The notes beneath the pieces were generated by a model. That model worked only from the letters and a program-made list of their open reading frames with translations. It was not told where the DNA came from and ran no database searches. Shown in pieces: positions 1-7,331 of a stretch of 9,317 nt of DNA. Each line of letters starts with the position of its first letter. Positions within the stretch are counted from its first letter, which is position 1. Where the stretch lies: positions 1 through 9,317 of the forward strand of contig JABUEV010000066.1 in NCBI GenBank assembly GCA_013314865.1, given 5' to 3'. The DNA is from Bacteroidales bacterium (lineage in GTDB: Bacteria; Bacteroidota; Bacteroidia; Bacteroidales; VadinHA17). A program made the translations under genes and the position numbers.

Positions 1-96
1 TATAAGGGTAAAAATAATTGCCGCTTCTCTTGAATAAGGTTTTCTGTCAATCAGAAAATCAATAATAACATCTGTATCGATAAAAATGTCAGTCAT
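1..96 (-). CDS. PIN-domain (VapC-like) toxin, N-terminal fragment cut by window edge
   Basis: Thirty-two codons are visible, from an ATG at 96-94 to the window edge, with no stop. The peptide begins MTDIFIDTDVIIDFL and continues with RKPYSREAA. A short hydrophobic strand carrying an early Asp (D7 or D9) followed by VIIDFL is the hallmark start of PIN-domain RNases, in which that Asp binds the catalytic metal. VapC-type PIN toxins cleave RNA, often tRNA or rRNA, in the cytoplasm and are held inactive by their antitoxin. The start lies one base after the antitoxin stop at 98-100, so the two genes are almost certainly co-transcribed and probably translationally coupled. The remaining acidic residues lie outside the window, so intactness cannot be judged. 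The family call is firm from the N-terminus and gene context; the target RNA is unknown. Confidence 0.8.
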   Translation of the reverse strand, partial: MTDIFIDTDVIIDFLIDRKPYSREAAIIFTLI

Positions 97-97
97 T

Positions 98-346
98 TCA
101 CAGATACTTTTTCACCAAAGCGTCACCAAGTTCTTTCTTATAGTCAAAATCAGCAGGTAAGTTTACGCTCCCAAGCAAAGACTTTACCAAAGGTGAATAC
201 TCGGTCTCATCAACCGGAGTGTTTTTTATTAGTAGTTTGAGGTAATTCTCTACAAGATCTGAAAGACTTCTTCCTTTGGTCTTTGCGTAAACTTTTGCCC
301 TGCTGGCAACATCTTTATTTATGTTTAATGTTAATTTTGCATCCAT
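98..346 (-). CDS. DUF6364 / ribbon-helix-helix VapB-like antitoxin
   Basis: This is an 82-residue protein. Residues 1-40 have the ribbon-helix-helix pattern: a short beta strand (KLTLNIN, 4-10) that would contact DNA, then two helices separated by the turn KTKGRSLSDLV (22-32). The C-terminal part, about residues 45-82, is the region that in such antitoxins wraps the toxin active site. The sequence resembles the DUF6364 family, which commonly precedes PIN-domain toxins. It lies one base upstream of the PIN gene, the standard antitoxin-first order. RHH antitoxins generally repress their own promoter; two TACGTA palindromes lie at 348-355 and 373-378, one beside the start codon and one at the -7 box. 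The length is normal for the family and the frame is intact. The antitoxin role is inferred from fold and neighbour. Confidence 0.8.
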   Translation of the reverse strand: MDAKLTLNINKDVASRAKVYAKTKGRSLSDLVENYLKLLIKNTPVDETEYSPLVKSLLGSVNLPADFDYKKELGDALVKKYL

Positions 347-347
347 A

Positions 348-397
348 TTACGTAAAAAAATTTCAATAAAAATACGTAAAATTTATTAATAATTCAA
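348..397 (-). promoter_or_regulatory. Promoter and probable autoregulatory operator of the DUF6364/PIN pair
   Basis: On the minus strand a TTG (395-397) is followed by a 20-nt spacer and TATTTTTA (374-367), one mismatch from the Bacteroidota -7 consensus TAnnTTTG. Transcription would begin about 15-20 nt upstream of the ATG at 346. Two palindromes, TTACGTAA (348-355) and TACGTA (373-378), have centres 24 bp apart. One lies between the start site and the ATG and the other overlaps the -7 box, which suits repression by a ribbon-helix-helix dimer pair. The boxes are seen directly; their binding by this antitoxin is inferred. Confidence 0.5.
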
Positions 398-650
398 TCT
401 TAATTCCAGAATTTTCCATCTTAGATTCAGGCTCAGTCTGGCAGATAAATTTAGTCTCCTGACGGGTCAGTGATATTTTTCGTAAAGTGTTATATATCAA
501 CCATTTAATCTACTTTATACGTAGGGCGATGCAAATCTTAAAAATTATTCCCTGCCCGCTGAAGATGGAGTGCTTAATAAAGCACAGTTTTAATAAGTCA
601 CTATAGTAAGATTAAACGGCGGAATTACAAATCGGAGCGGAATTAATAAT
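398..650. other. Intergenic spacer without a recognisable gene
   Basis: No ORF with coding character is visible on either strand between the promoter of the toxin-antitoxin pair and the end of the Gfo/Idh gene. It is AT-rich. It holds a short perfect hairpin at 570-585, a 9-bp direct repeat GCGGAATTA at 619-627 and 637-645, and a further isolated TACGTA at 518-523. No RNA gene could be recognised. Confidence 0.5.
570..585 (-). terminator. Weak candidate hairpin terminator after the Gfo/Idh gene
   Basis: A perfect 6-bp stem with a 4-nt loop, GTGCTT / AAGCAC, lies about 66 nt after the stop codon at 651. On the minus strand it is not followed by a U-tract, so it is at best a weak or processed 3' end. 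On the plus strand it is followed by AGTTTT, but no plus-strand gene precedes it. Confidence 0.25.
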
Positions 651-2177
651 TTAAATTTTCATTTCACCCCATCCTTTTCTGTATTCTCTTTTAACGAACT
701 GGTTTGCGGGCTCGAAGTTGGTAATTCGCATGTTTTCCCCATCCCATTTGTAACTTATGTAACGACCCGGAAATACATATCCTTCCATTTCTCCATAAAC
801 AGGATCTTTTCTTGTAATTTTCTTCCGGATGTTAAAGCATCTCAGTAAGAGATTTCCCATAAGAACAGTTTCTGTAAGCGGGCCTGCATACCCGACAAAT
901 GGTGAGTCGACCTCCATATTTCCATACCCGGCAATGCAGGCATCAATCCACTGCCACCAGTGTCCATCCATATCTCCTTCCACCCTGGGATATTTCTCGG
1001 GAATTTTAAGGTCCTTGTTGAGTGAGAGAGGGAGAAGGATTGGATTTCTTCCGCCCCATCCGCAGGCTGCTTTGCCTTTGGTGCCTATAAATAATGTAGC
1101 GCCCTCATAATCATTAAGGCCGGGCCAGTCGCCCATTACGTCGTTCATATTAAGTCCGGGTTCAATTTCGTACGGGCGTTCAGGAGTGATTCCTCCGTCC
1201 ATCCAGTAAAGGTCAAGGTCTTTACCGTTCTTAAGTTTGTATCTGAATCTTATTGAACTTGATACAGGCCCGCTTTCGGGGAAAATTCCCTCCTGGAAAA
1301 TGCCAGTATAGACTGTGCTTGCACTGCATGACACTTCAACAGGATATCCAAGCTCAAGCAGTTTGAACGGCGGTCCCATTATATGGCAACCCATATCTCC
1401 AAGTGCACCTGTTCCGAATCTCCACCAACCCCTCCAGTTAAAAGGAACCAGGTTGTCGATGTAATCAGTCTCCTCGGCGGTACCAAGCCAGAGATCCCAT
1501 TTAAGCTCTTTGGGGATTGCCGGACGTGCTTCAGGCCAAGGTATTCCCTGAGGCCAGACAGGCCTGTCGGTCCAGCAGAATACTTTTTCGATATCCCCAA
1601 GCACACCTGCTTCAATCCATTCCCTGAGCGTCCTCATCCCGCCGCACGAAGCTCCCTGGTCGCCCATCTGGGTTACAACCCTGTATTTTTCTGAAGCCAT
1701 GGTAAGAATCCTTGCTTCATAAATATCGTGGGTAAGCGGTTTCTGGAGATAAAGATGTTTCTTCAACTGCATTGCGGCAAGCCCTACAATGGCATGATTA
1801 TGATCAGGGATTGCCACCGAAACGGCATCAACATATTTGCTTTCCTTGTCAAACAATTCCCGCCAGTCGTGATAGAACTTTGCTTTCGGGAATTCCTTAA
1901 TTCTCGGGGCAGCCTGACGCTCATCAACATCGCACAGGAACGCTATTTCAGCATTCTTCTTTGGCGCAATGGCATAATGCCGGATGTCATCAGCCCCCTC
2001 ACCGCCACATCCGATGGCAGCTATAAGCAGTTTGTCGCTCGGAGCTTTATGTCCGAGTCCGCTGACAGCAAAGCTCGGTATGATTGTCAGTGCAGCAGCT
2101 CCTGAAGAGGCAGTCTTTACAAAGCTTCTGCGGGAAAGCTTGCGATGGTTTTTTGCAATATGGTTTATTGGTTTCAT
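651..2177 (-). CDS. Tat-exported Gfo/Idh/MocA family oxidoreductase
   Basis: A 508-residue protein with a twin-arginine signal, SRRSFVK at residues 15-21, followed by a hydrophobic Ala/Ile-rich stretch to about residue 40. Export is therefore in the folded state, with cofactor bound. A Rossmann NAD(P)-binding domain follows, with GCGGEG at 56-61 and an acidic CDVD at 82-85 where the cofactor ribose is usually held. QKP at 145-147 takes the place of the EKP motif and carries the conserved lysine (K146). GDMGCHI at 260-266 supplies the probable catalytic histidine (H265). The C-terminal half fits the larger C-terminal domain of this exported subgroup. Such enzymes oxidise or reduce sugar hydroxyls; some exported members act at C3 of glycosides. 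It begins 33 nt after the DUF1080 gene, so both are probably one transcript. Substrate and cofactor are not readable from the sequence. Confidence 0.92.
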   Translation of the reverse strand: MKPINHIAKNHRKLSRRSFVKTASSGAAALTIIPSFAVSGLGHKAPSDKLLIAAIGCGGEGADDIRHYAIAPKKNAEIAFLCDVDERQAAPRIKEFPKAKFYHDWRELFDKESKYVDAVSVAIPDHNHAIVGLAAMQLKKHLYLQKPLTHDIYEARILTMASEKYRVVTQMGDQGASCGGMRTLREWIEAGVLGDIEKVFCWTDRPVWPQGIPWPEARPAIPKELKWDLWLGTAEETDYIDNLVPFNWRGWWRFGTGALGDMGCHIMGPPFKLLELGYPVEVSCSASTVYTGIFQEGIFPESGPVSSSIRFRYKLKNGKDLDLYWMDGGITPERPYEIEPGLNMNDVMGDWPGLNDYEGATLFIGTKGKAACGWGGRNPILLPLSLNKDLKIPEKYPRVEGDMDGHWWQWIDACIAGYGNMEVDSPFVGYAGPLTETVLMGNLLLRCFNIRKKITRKDPVYGEMEGYVFPGRYISYKWDGENMRITNFEPANQFVKREYRKGWGEMKI

Positions 2178-2210
2178 TGTTCAATGTTTTTATTGTGGCT
2201 GTTTAGAATG

Positions 2211-2936
2211 TTATTTCTTAAGAGGTTTTACTGCTATCTCTTTAAAAAATACAACATCGGCATCTCCGTGGTTCTGAATTCCGATATAACCTGAATCGGG
2301 TCTTGGCCCCCTGTGGGGTTCAAAATCGAATTTGCGTTCCGGAACCGGGTCACCTTCAGTATAGTCGGTTACCTTTTCCCCATTAACATAAACTATGGTT
2401 CTTGGACCGTCAAGAGTTATCTCAGTTGTATTCCATTGCGGGCCTGGCTTGCCGGGTTTTGACAATGGTTTTGTAAGTGAATACAAAGTGCCTGTGTAAT
2501 GGTATTCGTCCTCATCCGATAGCTCAGGTTTATTGTCAATCTGAACCTCATAGCCGTAATGAACCGGCATCCATTCTTCGCGGGGTTCGATCGGAATGCG
2601 GATGAAAATGCCTGAGTTGCTGTTCTCATCACGCATCTTCCAGACAACCCTTATCATGCAGTTGCCGAATTTTTCGCCGGCCCAGTATAACAGACCCATT
2701 CCTCCGTTACCTCTTATCAATCCGTCCTCAACTGTCATATAACCCGGACCGGCATGTTTCCATCCTGTAAGATCCTTGCCATTAAAAAGCTGTCTCCAGC
2801 CTGTATCCTGTGCCCGACAGGCGGAAAGGCTTATCAGGACTGACAAAAAAACAACAGCAGTCATTCCGGCAAATGCCATAAATGTTTTTCCGGCTTTGAA
2901 AGCCATGATCTTCCTTTTTAATTCTTTTTTTCCCAT
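2211..2936 (-). CDS. DUF1080 (3-keto-disaccharide hydrolase-like) lipoprotein
   Basis: A 241-residue protein with an N-terminal hydrophobic segment and a lipobox, LSAC at 37-40, indicating a lipoprotein anchored through C40 after signal peptidase II. The mature part is one concanavalin A-like beta-sandwich of the DUF1080 family, with the usual opening LFNGKDLTGWK (50-60), SNSGIFIR (106-113), the central HYGYEVQID (126-134) and the closing GYIGIQNHG (216-224). Family members hydrolyse 3-keto-glycosides, the products of exported Gfo/Idh-type oxidases, and such an oxidoreductase follows 33 nt downstream. Length is normal and the frame intact. An alternative start at M11 (2906) follows an AGGAAGA Shine-Dalgarno-like stretch and still gives a complete signal peptide; the first ATG is kept as the longest. 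Hydrolase activity is known for the family, not shown here. Confidence 0.9.
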   Translation of the reverse strand: MGKKELKRKIMAFKAGKTFMAFAGMTAVVFLSVLISLSACRAQDTGWRQLFNGKDLTGWKHAGPGYMTVEDGLIRGNGGMGLLYWAGEKFGNCMIRVVWKMRDENSNSGIFIRIPIEPREEWMPVHYGYEVQIDNKPELSDEDEYHYTGTLYSLTKPLSKPGKPGPQWNTTEITLDGPRTIVYVNGEKVTDYTEGDPVPERKFDFEPHRGPRPDSGYIGIQNHGDADVVFFKEIAVKPLKK

Positions 2937-3018
2937 TGTAATGATTGATTAGAACTGGTTAGTTTTATCCTGTTATTGATTGTTACATTTCTAAAAACAG
3001 CCTTTAACCTGAATGGTC

Positions 3019-3051
3019 TAATGCTTTTTATTGTGCGGTATTTAAGCATTA
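3019..3051. repeat. Inverted repeat upstream of the DUF1080 gene
   Basis: A perfect 8-bp inverted repeat, TAATGCTT / AAGCATTA, with a 17-nt loop, lies about 83-115 nt before the DUF1080 start. It could be an operator for a sugar-responsive regulator or a leader hairpin. No convincing TAnnTTTG box was found in the 274-bp gap 2937-3210, so the promoter of this operon remains unplaced. Confidence 0.3.
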
Positions 3052-3186
3052 AATTAAAAAATATATCGGTTCTATTGTAAATATTCAAATGATTATTTTG
3101 ACGACATGTTTTGAGAGATGCCCTAATAGTAATTATCTGGTTACTTTGCTTTTAGGCGACTTAATGACAAAAAATCTGTGGATTTT

Positions 3187-3215
3187 AATAGCTGTTATCG
3201 GCTAGTATAGCTATT
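3187..3215 (-). terminator. Candidate hairpin at the end of the HepT gene
   Basis: AATAGCT / AGCTATT forms a perfect 7-bp stem with a 15-nt loop. On the minus strand it begins inside the last codon and stop of the HepT gene. It is AT-rich and followed by TAAAATCC rather than a U-tract, so it would be a weak terminator or an mRNA 3'-end stabiliser. Confidence 0.3.
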
Positions 3216-3549
3216 TGTTAATTAATGAGTTAACCTCAGATTTCAGCTTTGGAAGATAGAGGGTAATGATGCCCCAGATATTTTCATCTGATACTGAATC
3301 ATAACCATGAATTATTTGGTTTCTCAATCCTATAATTCGTTTAGCATTTTCTATCTTGAATTCGGGGTTATCTTTCATAATTCGATTTACGGCTTCCCCG
3401 ATTATCTCAAGATTTCTTTCAATTGCACGCTTAAGTATGGAATTGTTTCTATAATTCTCATACGTTTTGGCTTCTGTTTCGAAGTATGAATCGATTTCGT
3501 CAATTGCCAGTTTAACATCATATAGAAGCTTAAGCTGTCTCTCTGTCAT
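3211..3549 (-). CDS. hepT: HepT-like HEPN ribonuclease toxin (DUF86)
   Basis: A 112-residue, mostly helical protein of the HEPN/HepT (DUF86) family. The RX4HXY motif is complete at residues 76-83 (R76, H81, Y83, in RNQIIHGY); Arg and His form the RNase active site of HEPN toxins at the dimer interface. In characterised MntA/HepT systems the Tyr of this motif is the residue that the partner nucleotidyltransferase modifies with AMP units to silence the toxin. Preceding helices carry the family-typical pattern around NLEIIGEAVNRI (46-57). The gene starts inside the end of the nucleotidyltransferase gene, a 20-nt overlap that implies coupled translation, so toxin is not made without its antidote. 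Length is normal and all key residues are present, so the toxin is probably functional. The RNA target cannot be predicted. Confidence 0.9.
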   Translation of the reverse strand: MTERQLKLLYDVKLAIDEIDSYFETEAKTYENYRNNSILKRAIERNLEIIGEAVNRIMKDNPEFKIENAKRIIGLRNQIIHGYDSVSDENIWGIITLYLPKLKSEVNSLINK

Positions 3550-3841
3550 AGACTATTTTTTTGTCCCTATCAATAATCTTTCGGAAGACTGGGTTTTTAA
3601 TTGCCTGGTTCTCAAGCAGGTCTATTTCTCTGCCAAAAAGCTTTTCAAGTTTTTCTTTAAAATCGAAATAGTTATCAGCATATTCGAGAATATCAACTTT
3701 GTCAAATTTAACAAGCAGATCTATATCACTATCCTTATTGAATCCGGAAGTGAGGATAGAACCAAATACATATAACTCTTTGACTTTGTGCTGTTTGCAA
3801 AGGCTAATCAGAGAGTCAATATTTTTCTCAATTATGTCCAT
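3530..3841 (-). CDS. mntA: MntA-like minimal nucleotidyltransferase antitoxin
   Basis: A 103-residue protein when started at the ATG at 3841. It has the complete minimal-nucleotidyltransferase signature GSX10DXD: G27 S28, then D39 and D41 (DSDIDLLV), with a likely third metal ligand D74 in REIDLL. Active MntA-type antitoxins transfer AMP from ATP to a Tyr of the HepT toxin. The frame stays open upstream to a TTG at 3961, but that 40-residue extension has no family similarity that I recognise, and a good promoter (3846-3879) lies inside it. The ATG therefore fits both family length and transcription. The promoter -7 box ends only 4 nt before the ATG, so the message is probably leaderless. It overlaps hepT by 20 nt. 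With all catalytic acidic residues present it is probably an active enzyme. Confidence 0.9.
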   Translation of the reverse strand: MDIIEKNIDSLISLCKQHKVKELYVFGSILTSGFNKDSDIDLLVKFDKVDILEYADNYFDFKEKLEKLFGREIDLLENQAIKNPVFRKIIDRDKKIVYDRETA

Positions 3842-3845
3842 AAAA

Positions 3846-3879
3846 CAAAGATAGGAATTCTTTTTATTCCAGTCATCAA
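3846..3879 (-). promoter_or_regulatory. Promoter of the mntA-hepT operon (near-leaderless)
   Basis: On the minus strand TATCTTTG (3853-3846) is an exact match to the Bacteroidota -7 consensus TAnnTTTG. A TTG at 3879-3877 stands 23 nt upstream, slightly longer than the usual spacing. The -7 box is separated from the mntA ATG by only TTTT, so transcription should begin at or next to the start codon. This gives the toxin-antitoxin pair its own promoter, independent of the receptor gene that ends at 3958. Confidence 0.55.
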
Positions 3880-3957
3880 CCCGGATATGATCTAAACCGA
3901 ACATCAGTTTCACCCATGAGAGGGAACTGACTGCCCGTATTGCGAGGCTGGCATTAA

Positions 3958-6339
3958 TCAAAACTTCAGGCTGTAACTAAATGAGGGAATAATCGGGAAA
4001 TAGCTTTGCTGTTTTAATTCCGTTTTTTCCGATTCAGGAATTATCCTTCCCTGTTGATCATATTGAAAGGATGTATCAAGAAAATAGTAATATGGATTCT
4101 GACGGTTGTAAAGATTGTAAATATTTATACTCCAGGTTCTTACACCTCGTTTTACACTTTTGGTAAAATTGATCCCGGCATCAAGTTTATGATAAGCCCG
4201 CATCCTGTACGAATTCAGATCATTATATACCTGTCCGTAACGTAAATAGTTGCTTTCATTAATTAATTCATTGATCACTTCAGGCATCATTTTGTATTTT
4301 CCTGCTGCAAGTGTGAATGGATTTCCGGTACCGTAAACCCATGTGGCAGACAGCTGAATGTTGCTCTTAATTTTCTGAAGGTAAACAATGCTTATATCAT
4401 GTGTCCTGTCATACTTGAAAGGAAATGGTTTACCGTTGTTCTTATTCTCAAACTGACGCGTTGTTTTTGAGTATGTATATGCTATCCATCCTGTTGCAGA
4501 ACCTTTCGTCTTTTGAAATAGAAATTCCAGTCCGTAAGACTTGCCTGTACCATTTGTCTCAACCTGGGTTTGCCAGTCGGATGCCGAGGATAAAGTCACA
4601 ACTCCATCCTTGTATATGATGAGATTATTCATTGTTTTATAATAACTCTCCAGGCTCGCCTCATACATCCCGTTACTGAAAGTCTTTTCCACGCCTATTG
4701 CATATTGTTTAGAAAGGGAAGGTGCTACAGCATCTGTCACGGGAACCCAGATATCATTTTGCATATTTGGCCCTGAGCCTGTGAGCAGATGTATATACTG
4801 ATTCATCTGCGAATAGGAGGCTTTCAGAAGAGTGTTCTCTCCGGCAAGGAAGGTTGCAAGGAACCGTGGTTCAATTGAGGCATAGTTACGGTTTGGTATA
4901 TGATAACCTGTAATCCTGAGGCCGAAATTTGTGAATAACCTGGAGCCAATCGAAATCTCATTTTCGAGATATACTGCATTCTCGAAACCATTCTGCTTTT
5001 TACTTCCAAAACTTGTATCGACAGCTGCACTGTTTTCGAATGATTTGTATGATGTTGTATTTGGATTGAAATGATGGAAAATGGCAGTGCCGCCAAATTT
5101 TATTTTATAATCCTGATTGACATAATAATCGAAATCGGCTTTTAGTGACAGGTCGACAATACCCGACCAGTAGCCGGTTGATGTCTTTTCCTTTATGTTG
5201 CCGCGGGTAAAGGTGTTTAAGAAATCATTTGCAAGACGATACCTGGTTGAATAAATGGTGAAATTTGAAAAGAGCTTGTCTCCATAAAGATGATTCCACC
5301 TGAACGATCCGAGTATATTTCCCCATTCAAGGGTCATCTTGTTCAGGTCGGTCTGAGTTTTTTGCCTGGACAATATCTTATCTCCCCCGGAATAGAAACT
5401 TAAATAGAGCCTGTCCCTTGGCGAGATAATATGGTTTATTTTCGCGTTAATGTCATAAAAATAATATCCGATAGATGTCCCGTTAAATGATGTAACCTTT
5501 GTCAATGGCCGGGTTATAAGGTCATACATGAATCGCCGGACGGAAAGCATGTAAGAGGTGGTGTCTTTCTTTACCGGACCTTCTATCATAACCTTTGAGG
5601 CAATCAATCCGATCATCAGGTTACCTTTGAACTCTTTTATATTACCCTCTTTCATTCTGATGTCCACAACTGAGGATAACCTGCTGCCATAGCGGGCAGG
5701 GAAGCCGCCCTTTACAAGCTTCATGCTGTTTATTGCATCAGTATTGAAGGTTGAAACAAATCCACCCAGATGGTTTACATAATAAACCGGGACGTCGTCG
5801 ATTACCATCAGGTTCTGATCAGGACTTCCGCCGCGCACATACAAACCGCTCGAAGCCTCATTCCCCGACTGGATTCCGGGCATGAGCTGAAGGGATTTCA
5901 ATAAGTCAGATTCACCTCCAAGTGACGGCATGGCAGTTACTTTTGATACAGGCACGGCTGATACGCTCATTTCCTTTCTCTTTTCATACGTATTGCCCTT
6001 TTCAGCAGTTACTACAACTTCATCAAGAATATTTCTCGTGCTTAAAGCAAAGTCAATCTTTAAGTTCCGATCAGGTTTTATTGTAATGGTTGAGGGAGAA
6101 AAGCCAACAAAAGAGGCCTGGATCTTAACAGAGTCTGTCGACGGGTTCAGTGTAAGATTATAGTAACCATAGCTATTTGAGATTGCATAATACAAATAAT
6201 CGACAGTGGTTACTGTTGCCCCTGCAATAATTTCTCCTGATGCTGCATCTTTGACATAACCGCTAATGGATATCTTTTGAGAATACCCATTATTAATCAG
6301 GGTAACAAGAGAAAGAAATATTATGAATCTCTTTATCAT
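3958..6339 (-). CDS. TonB-dependent outer-membrane receptor with N-terminal carboxypeptidase-regulatory-like domain
   Basis: A 793-residue outer-membrane protein. Residues 1-20 are a Sec signal ending GYS before QKISI. Residues 22-100 form a carboxypeptidase-D regulatory-like beta-sandwich (SGYVKDAASGEIIAGATV, 26-43). DEVVVTA (106-112) is the usual linker into the plug and resembles a TonB box. The plug runs to about 230, with GLYVRGGSPDQNLMVIDDVPV (165-185) and the KGGFPARYGSRLSSVVDI stretch (210-227). The remainder is beta-barrel and ends in Phe (SYSLKF), the typical outer-membrane assembly signal. Such receptors take up ligands using TonB-ExbBD energy. The length is shorter than SusC-type proteins and no SusD partner follows. 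Its start overlaps the DUF4249 stop by 4 nt (ATGA), so both are co-expressed. The ligand is unknown. Confidence 0.93.
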   Translation of the reverse strand: MIKRFIIFLSLVTLINNGYSQKISISGYVKDAASGEIIAGATVTTVDYLYYAISNSYGYYNLTLNPSTDSVKIQASFVGFSPSTITIKPDRNLKIDFALSTRNILDEVVVTAEKGNTYEKRKEMSVSAVPVSKVTAMPSLGGESDLLKSLQLMPGIQSGNEASSGLYVRGGSPDQNLMVIDDVPVYYVNHLGGFVSTFNTDAINSMKLVKGGFPARYGSRLSSVVDIRMKEGNIKEFKGNLMIGLIASKVMIEGPVKKDTTSYMLSVRRFMYDLITRPLTKVTSFNGTSIGYYFYDINAKINHIISPRDRLYLSFYSGGDKILSRQKTQTDLNKMTLEWGNILGSFRWNHLYGDKLFSNFTIYSTRYRLANDFLNTFTRGNIKEKTSTGYWSGIVDLSLKADFDYYVNQDYKIKFGGTAIFHHFNPNTTSYKSFENSAAVDTSFGSKKQNGFENAVYLENEISIGSRLFTNFGLRITGYHIPNRNYASIEPRFLATFLAGENTLLKASYSQMNQYIHLLTGSGPNMQNDIWVPVTDAVAPSLSKQYAIGVEKTFSNGMYEASLESYYKTMNNLIIYKDGVVTLSSASDWQTQVETNGTGKSYGLEFLFQKTKGSATGWIAYTYSKTTRQFENKNNGKPFPFKYDRTHDISIVYLQKIKSNIQLSATWVYGTGNPFTLAAGKYKMMPEVINELINESNYLRYGQVYNDLNSYRMRAYHKLDAGINFTKSVKRGVRTWSINIYNLYNRQNPYYYFLDTSFQYDQQGRIIPESEKTELKQQSYFPIIPSFSYSLKF

Positions 6340-7214
6340 TTGCCTGCGACTGTGATTATTTTTTCATCTGTAGAATAACCGGCAAAAATCCCATATCCGC
6401 CTTTAATATTTGAATAGAGGTTGACTGGCTCGCTCATTCCGCTGAAAATGCTGTTTTCAAGTCTGAACAGGTACGCAATCTGTTTTTCTTTGTATTTAAA
6501 GTAAGATTCAGAAACTGATCTGAAAGTGATTTGAAGATTATAATCGGCGTATGTCTGGGTGGCGAAATATATTTTTACCGAGCAGTGTTTCCCGTCAAAC
6601 ATTTTATCGGTGAAAATCAGGGTTTTCGGATTATAATCAAGAAGCCCGGTTGAGGTAATTATCGGGTCAGAGTTATTCTTAAACCAGATTGATGTAAAAT
6701 TATTATCGCTGATATAATTTGCGGACAATTGTACTTCATAAAATGATGGTCCGGGAAAATCATCGAAATCAAGCTTAAGTTCATTAATAATAAATCCATC
6801 CTGGTCAATTAAAACTGAATCAGTACAGACATAGTTTTGAAGGATTGTTTTTTCAGGAATGATATCCTCACATAAAACAGAATCCATATCAGGGACATGA
6901 ACAATCAGGGAGTATTTCTTCCCTGCCTCAGCCGGAATGTGTGAATAATAAAATCCGTTTTCCTGATAAAGAGTGTCGGTCGGAACATTATTAACTAATA
7001 AAATGACAGCAGCGCTGTCACATTCAGGGATTATATTATCGAGTATTCCGATGCTCTTCGACAGGTGAACTTTTATCGGATTGCCGTCTGTAAAAAAGCT
7101 ATTGACAACAACTTTTGAATCGGCCGGAGGAAGGTCTATTTCAATAACTTTTGTACACGATTGAACGAAGGTGAGTATTACAAAAAGTGCAAGGGCGTTA
7201 AGAAAGGGACGCAT
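6336..7214 (-). CDS. DUF4249 family lipoprotein, partner of the TonB-dependent receptor
   Basis: A 292-residue protein with a short signal peptide and a lipobox-like VQSC at 17-20, so the mature protein should be lipid-anchored at C20. The start of the mature chain, TKVIEIDLPPADSKVVVNSFF, is typical of DUF4249: an acidic strand followed by VVVNSFFTDG and HLSKS (residues about 33-54). The rest is predicted beta-rich, with no recognisable catalytic motif. DUF4249 proteins are found next to TonB-dependent receptors in Bacteroidota and are thought to act as surface partners of the transporter, loosely comparable to SusD, but this role is inferred. The stop overlaps the receptor start by 4 nt. The lipoprotein gene comes first in the transcript. 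Frame and length are intact. Confidence 0.87.
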   Translation of the reverse strand: MRPFLNALALFVILTFVQSCTKVIEIDLPPADSKVVVNSFFTDGNPIKVHLSKSIGILDNIIPECDSAAVILLVNNVPTDTLYQENGFYYSHIPAEAGKKYSLIVHVPDMDSVLCEDIIPEKTILQNYVCTDSVLIDQDGFIINELKLDFDDFPGPSFYEVQLSANYISDNNFTSIWFKNNSDPIITSTGLLDYNPKTLIFTDKMFDGKHCSVKIYFATQTYADYNLQITFRSVSESYFKYKEKQIAYLFRLENSIFSGMSEPVNLYSNIKGGYGIFAGYSTDEKIITVAGK

Positions 7215-7300
7215 AAAAAGTTGTTGTTTGTGGATCCTTATAAATACCTGTTTGAAACGGGGCCGGACAGGTTTTATACATGATTTTCAGGCTTTTGATC

Positions 7301-7331
7301 GAAATTTAATCAAAAACCGTTCAAAAAACAA
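7301..7331 (-). promoter_or_regulatory. Candidate promoter of the DUF4249/receptor operon
   Basis: On the minus strand a TTG (7331-7329) is followed by a 20-nt spacer and TAAATTTC (7308-7301), one mismatch from TAnnTTTG. The predicted leader is about 80 nt. No riboswitch or clear attenuator was recognised in that leader. Spacing is good but the last base of the -7 box is off consensus. Confidence 0.35.

Noticed and set aside
457..468. CTGAC-GG-GTCAG hairpin in the spacer as a terminator.
   Set aside because: The stem has only 5 bp with a 2-nt loop that cannot close, and there is no U-tract on the relevant strand.
829..2277. Plus-strand open frames opposite the Gfo/Idh gene.
   Set aside because: They are antisense shadows of a well-supported gene, with no start context or family resemblance.
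3842..3961. Longer mntA reading frame from a TTG at 3961.
   Set aside because: The start is a TTG overlapping the receptor stop, the extension matches nothing known for MNT proteins, and an exact -7 box lies within it just before a good ATG.
4054..6163. Short frames inside the TonB-dependent receptor gene on both strands.
   Set aside because: The receptor frame is continuous with all domains recognisable; the small frames show no protein features.
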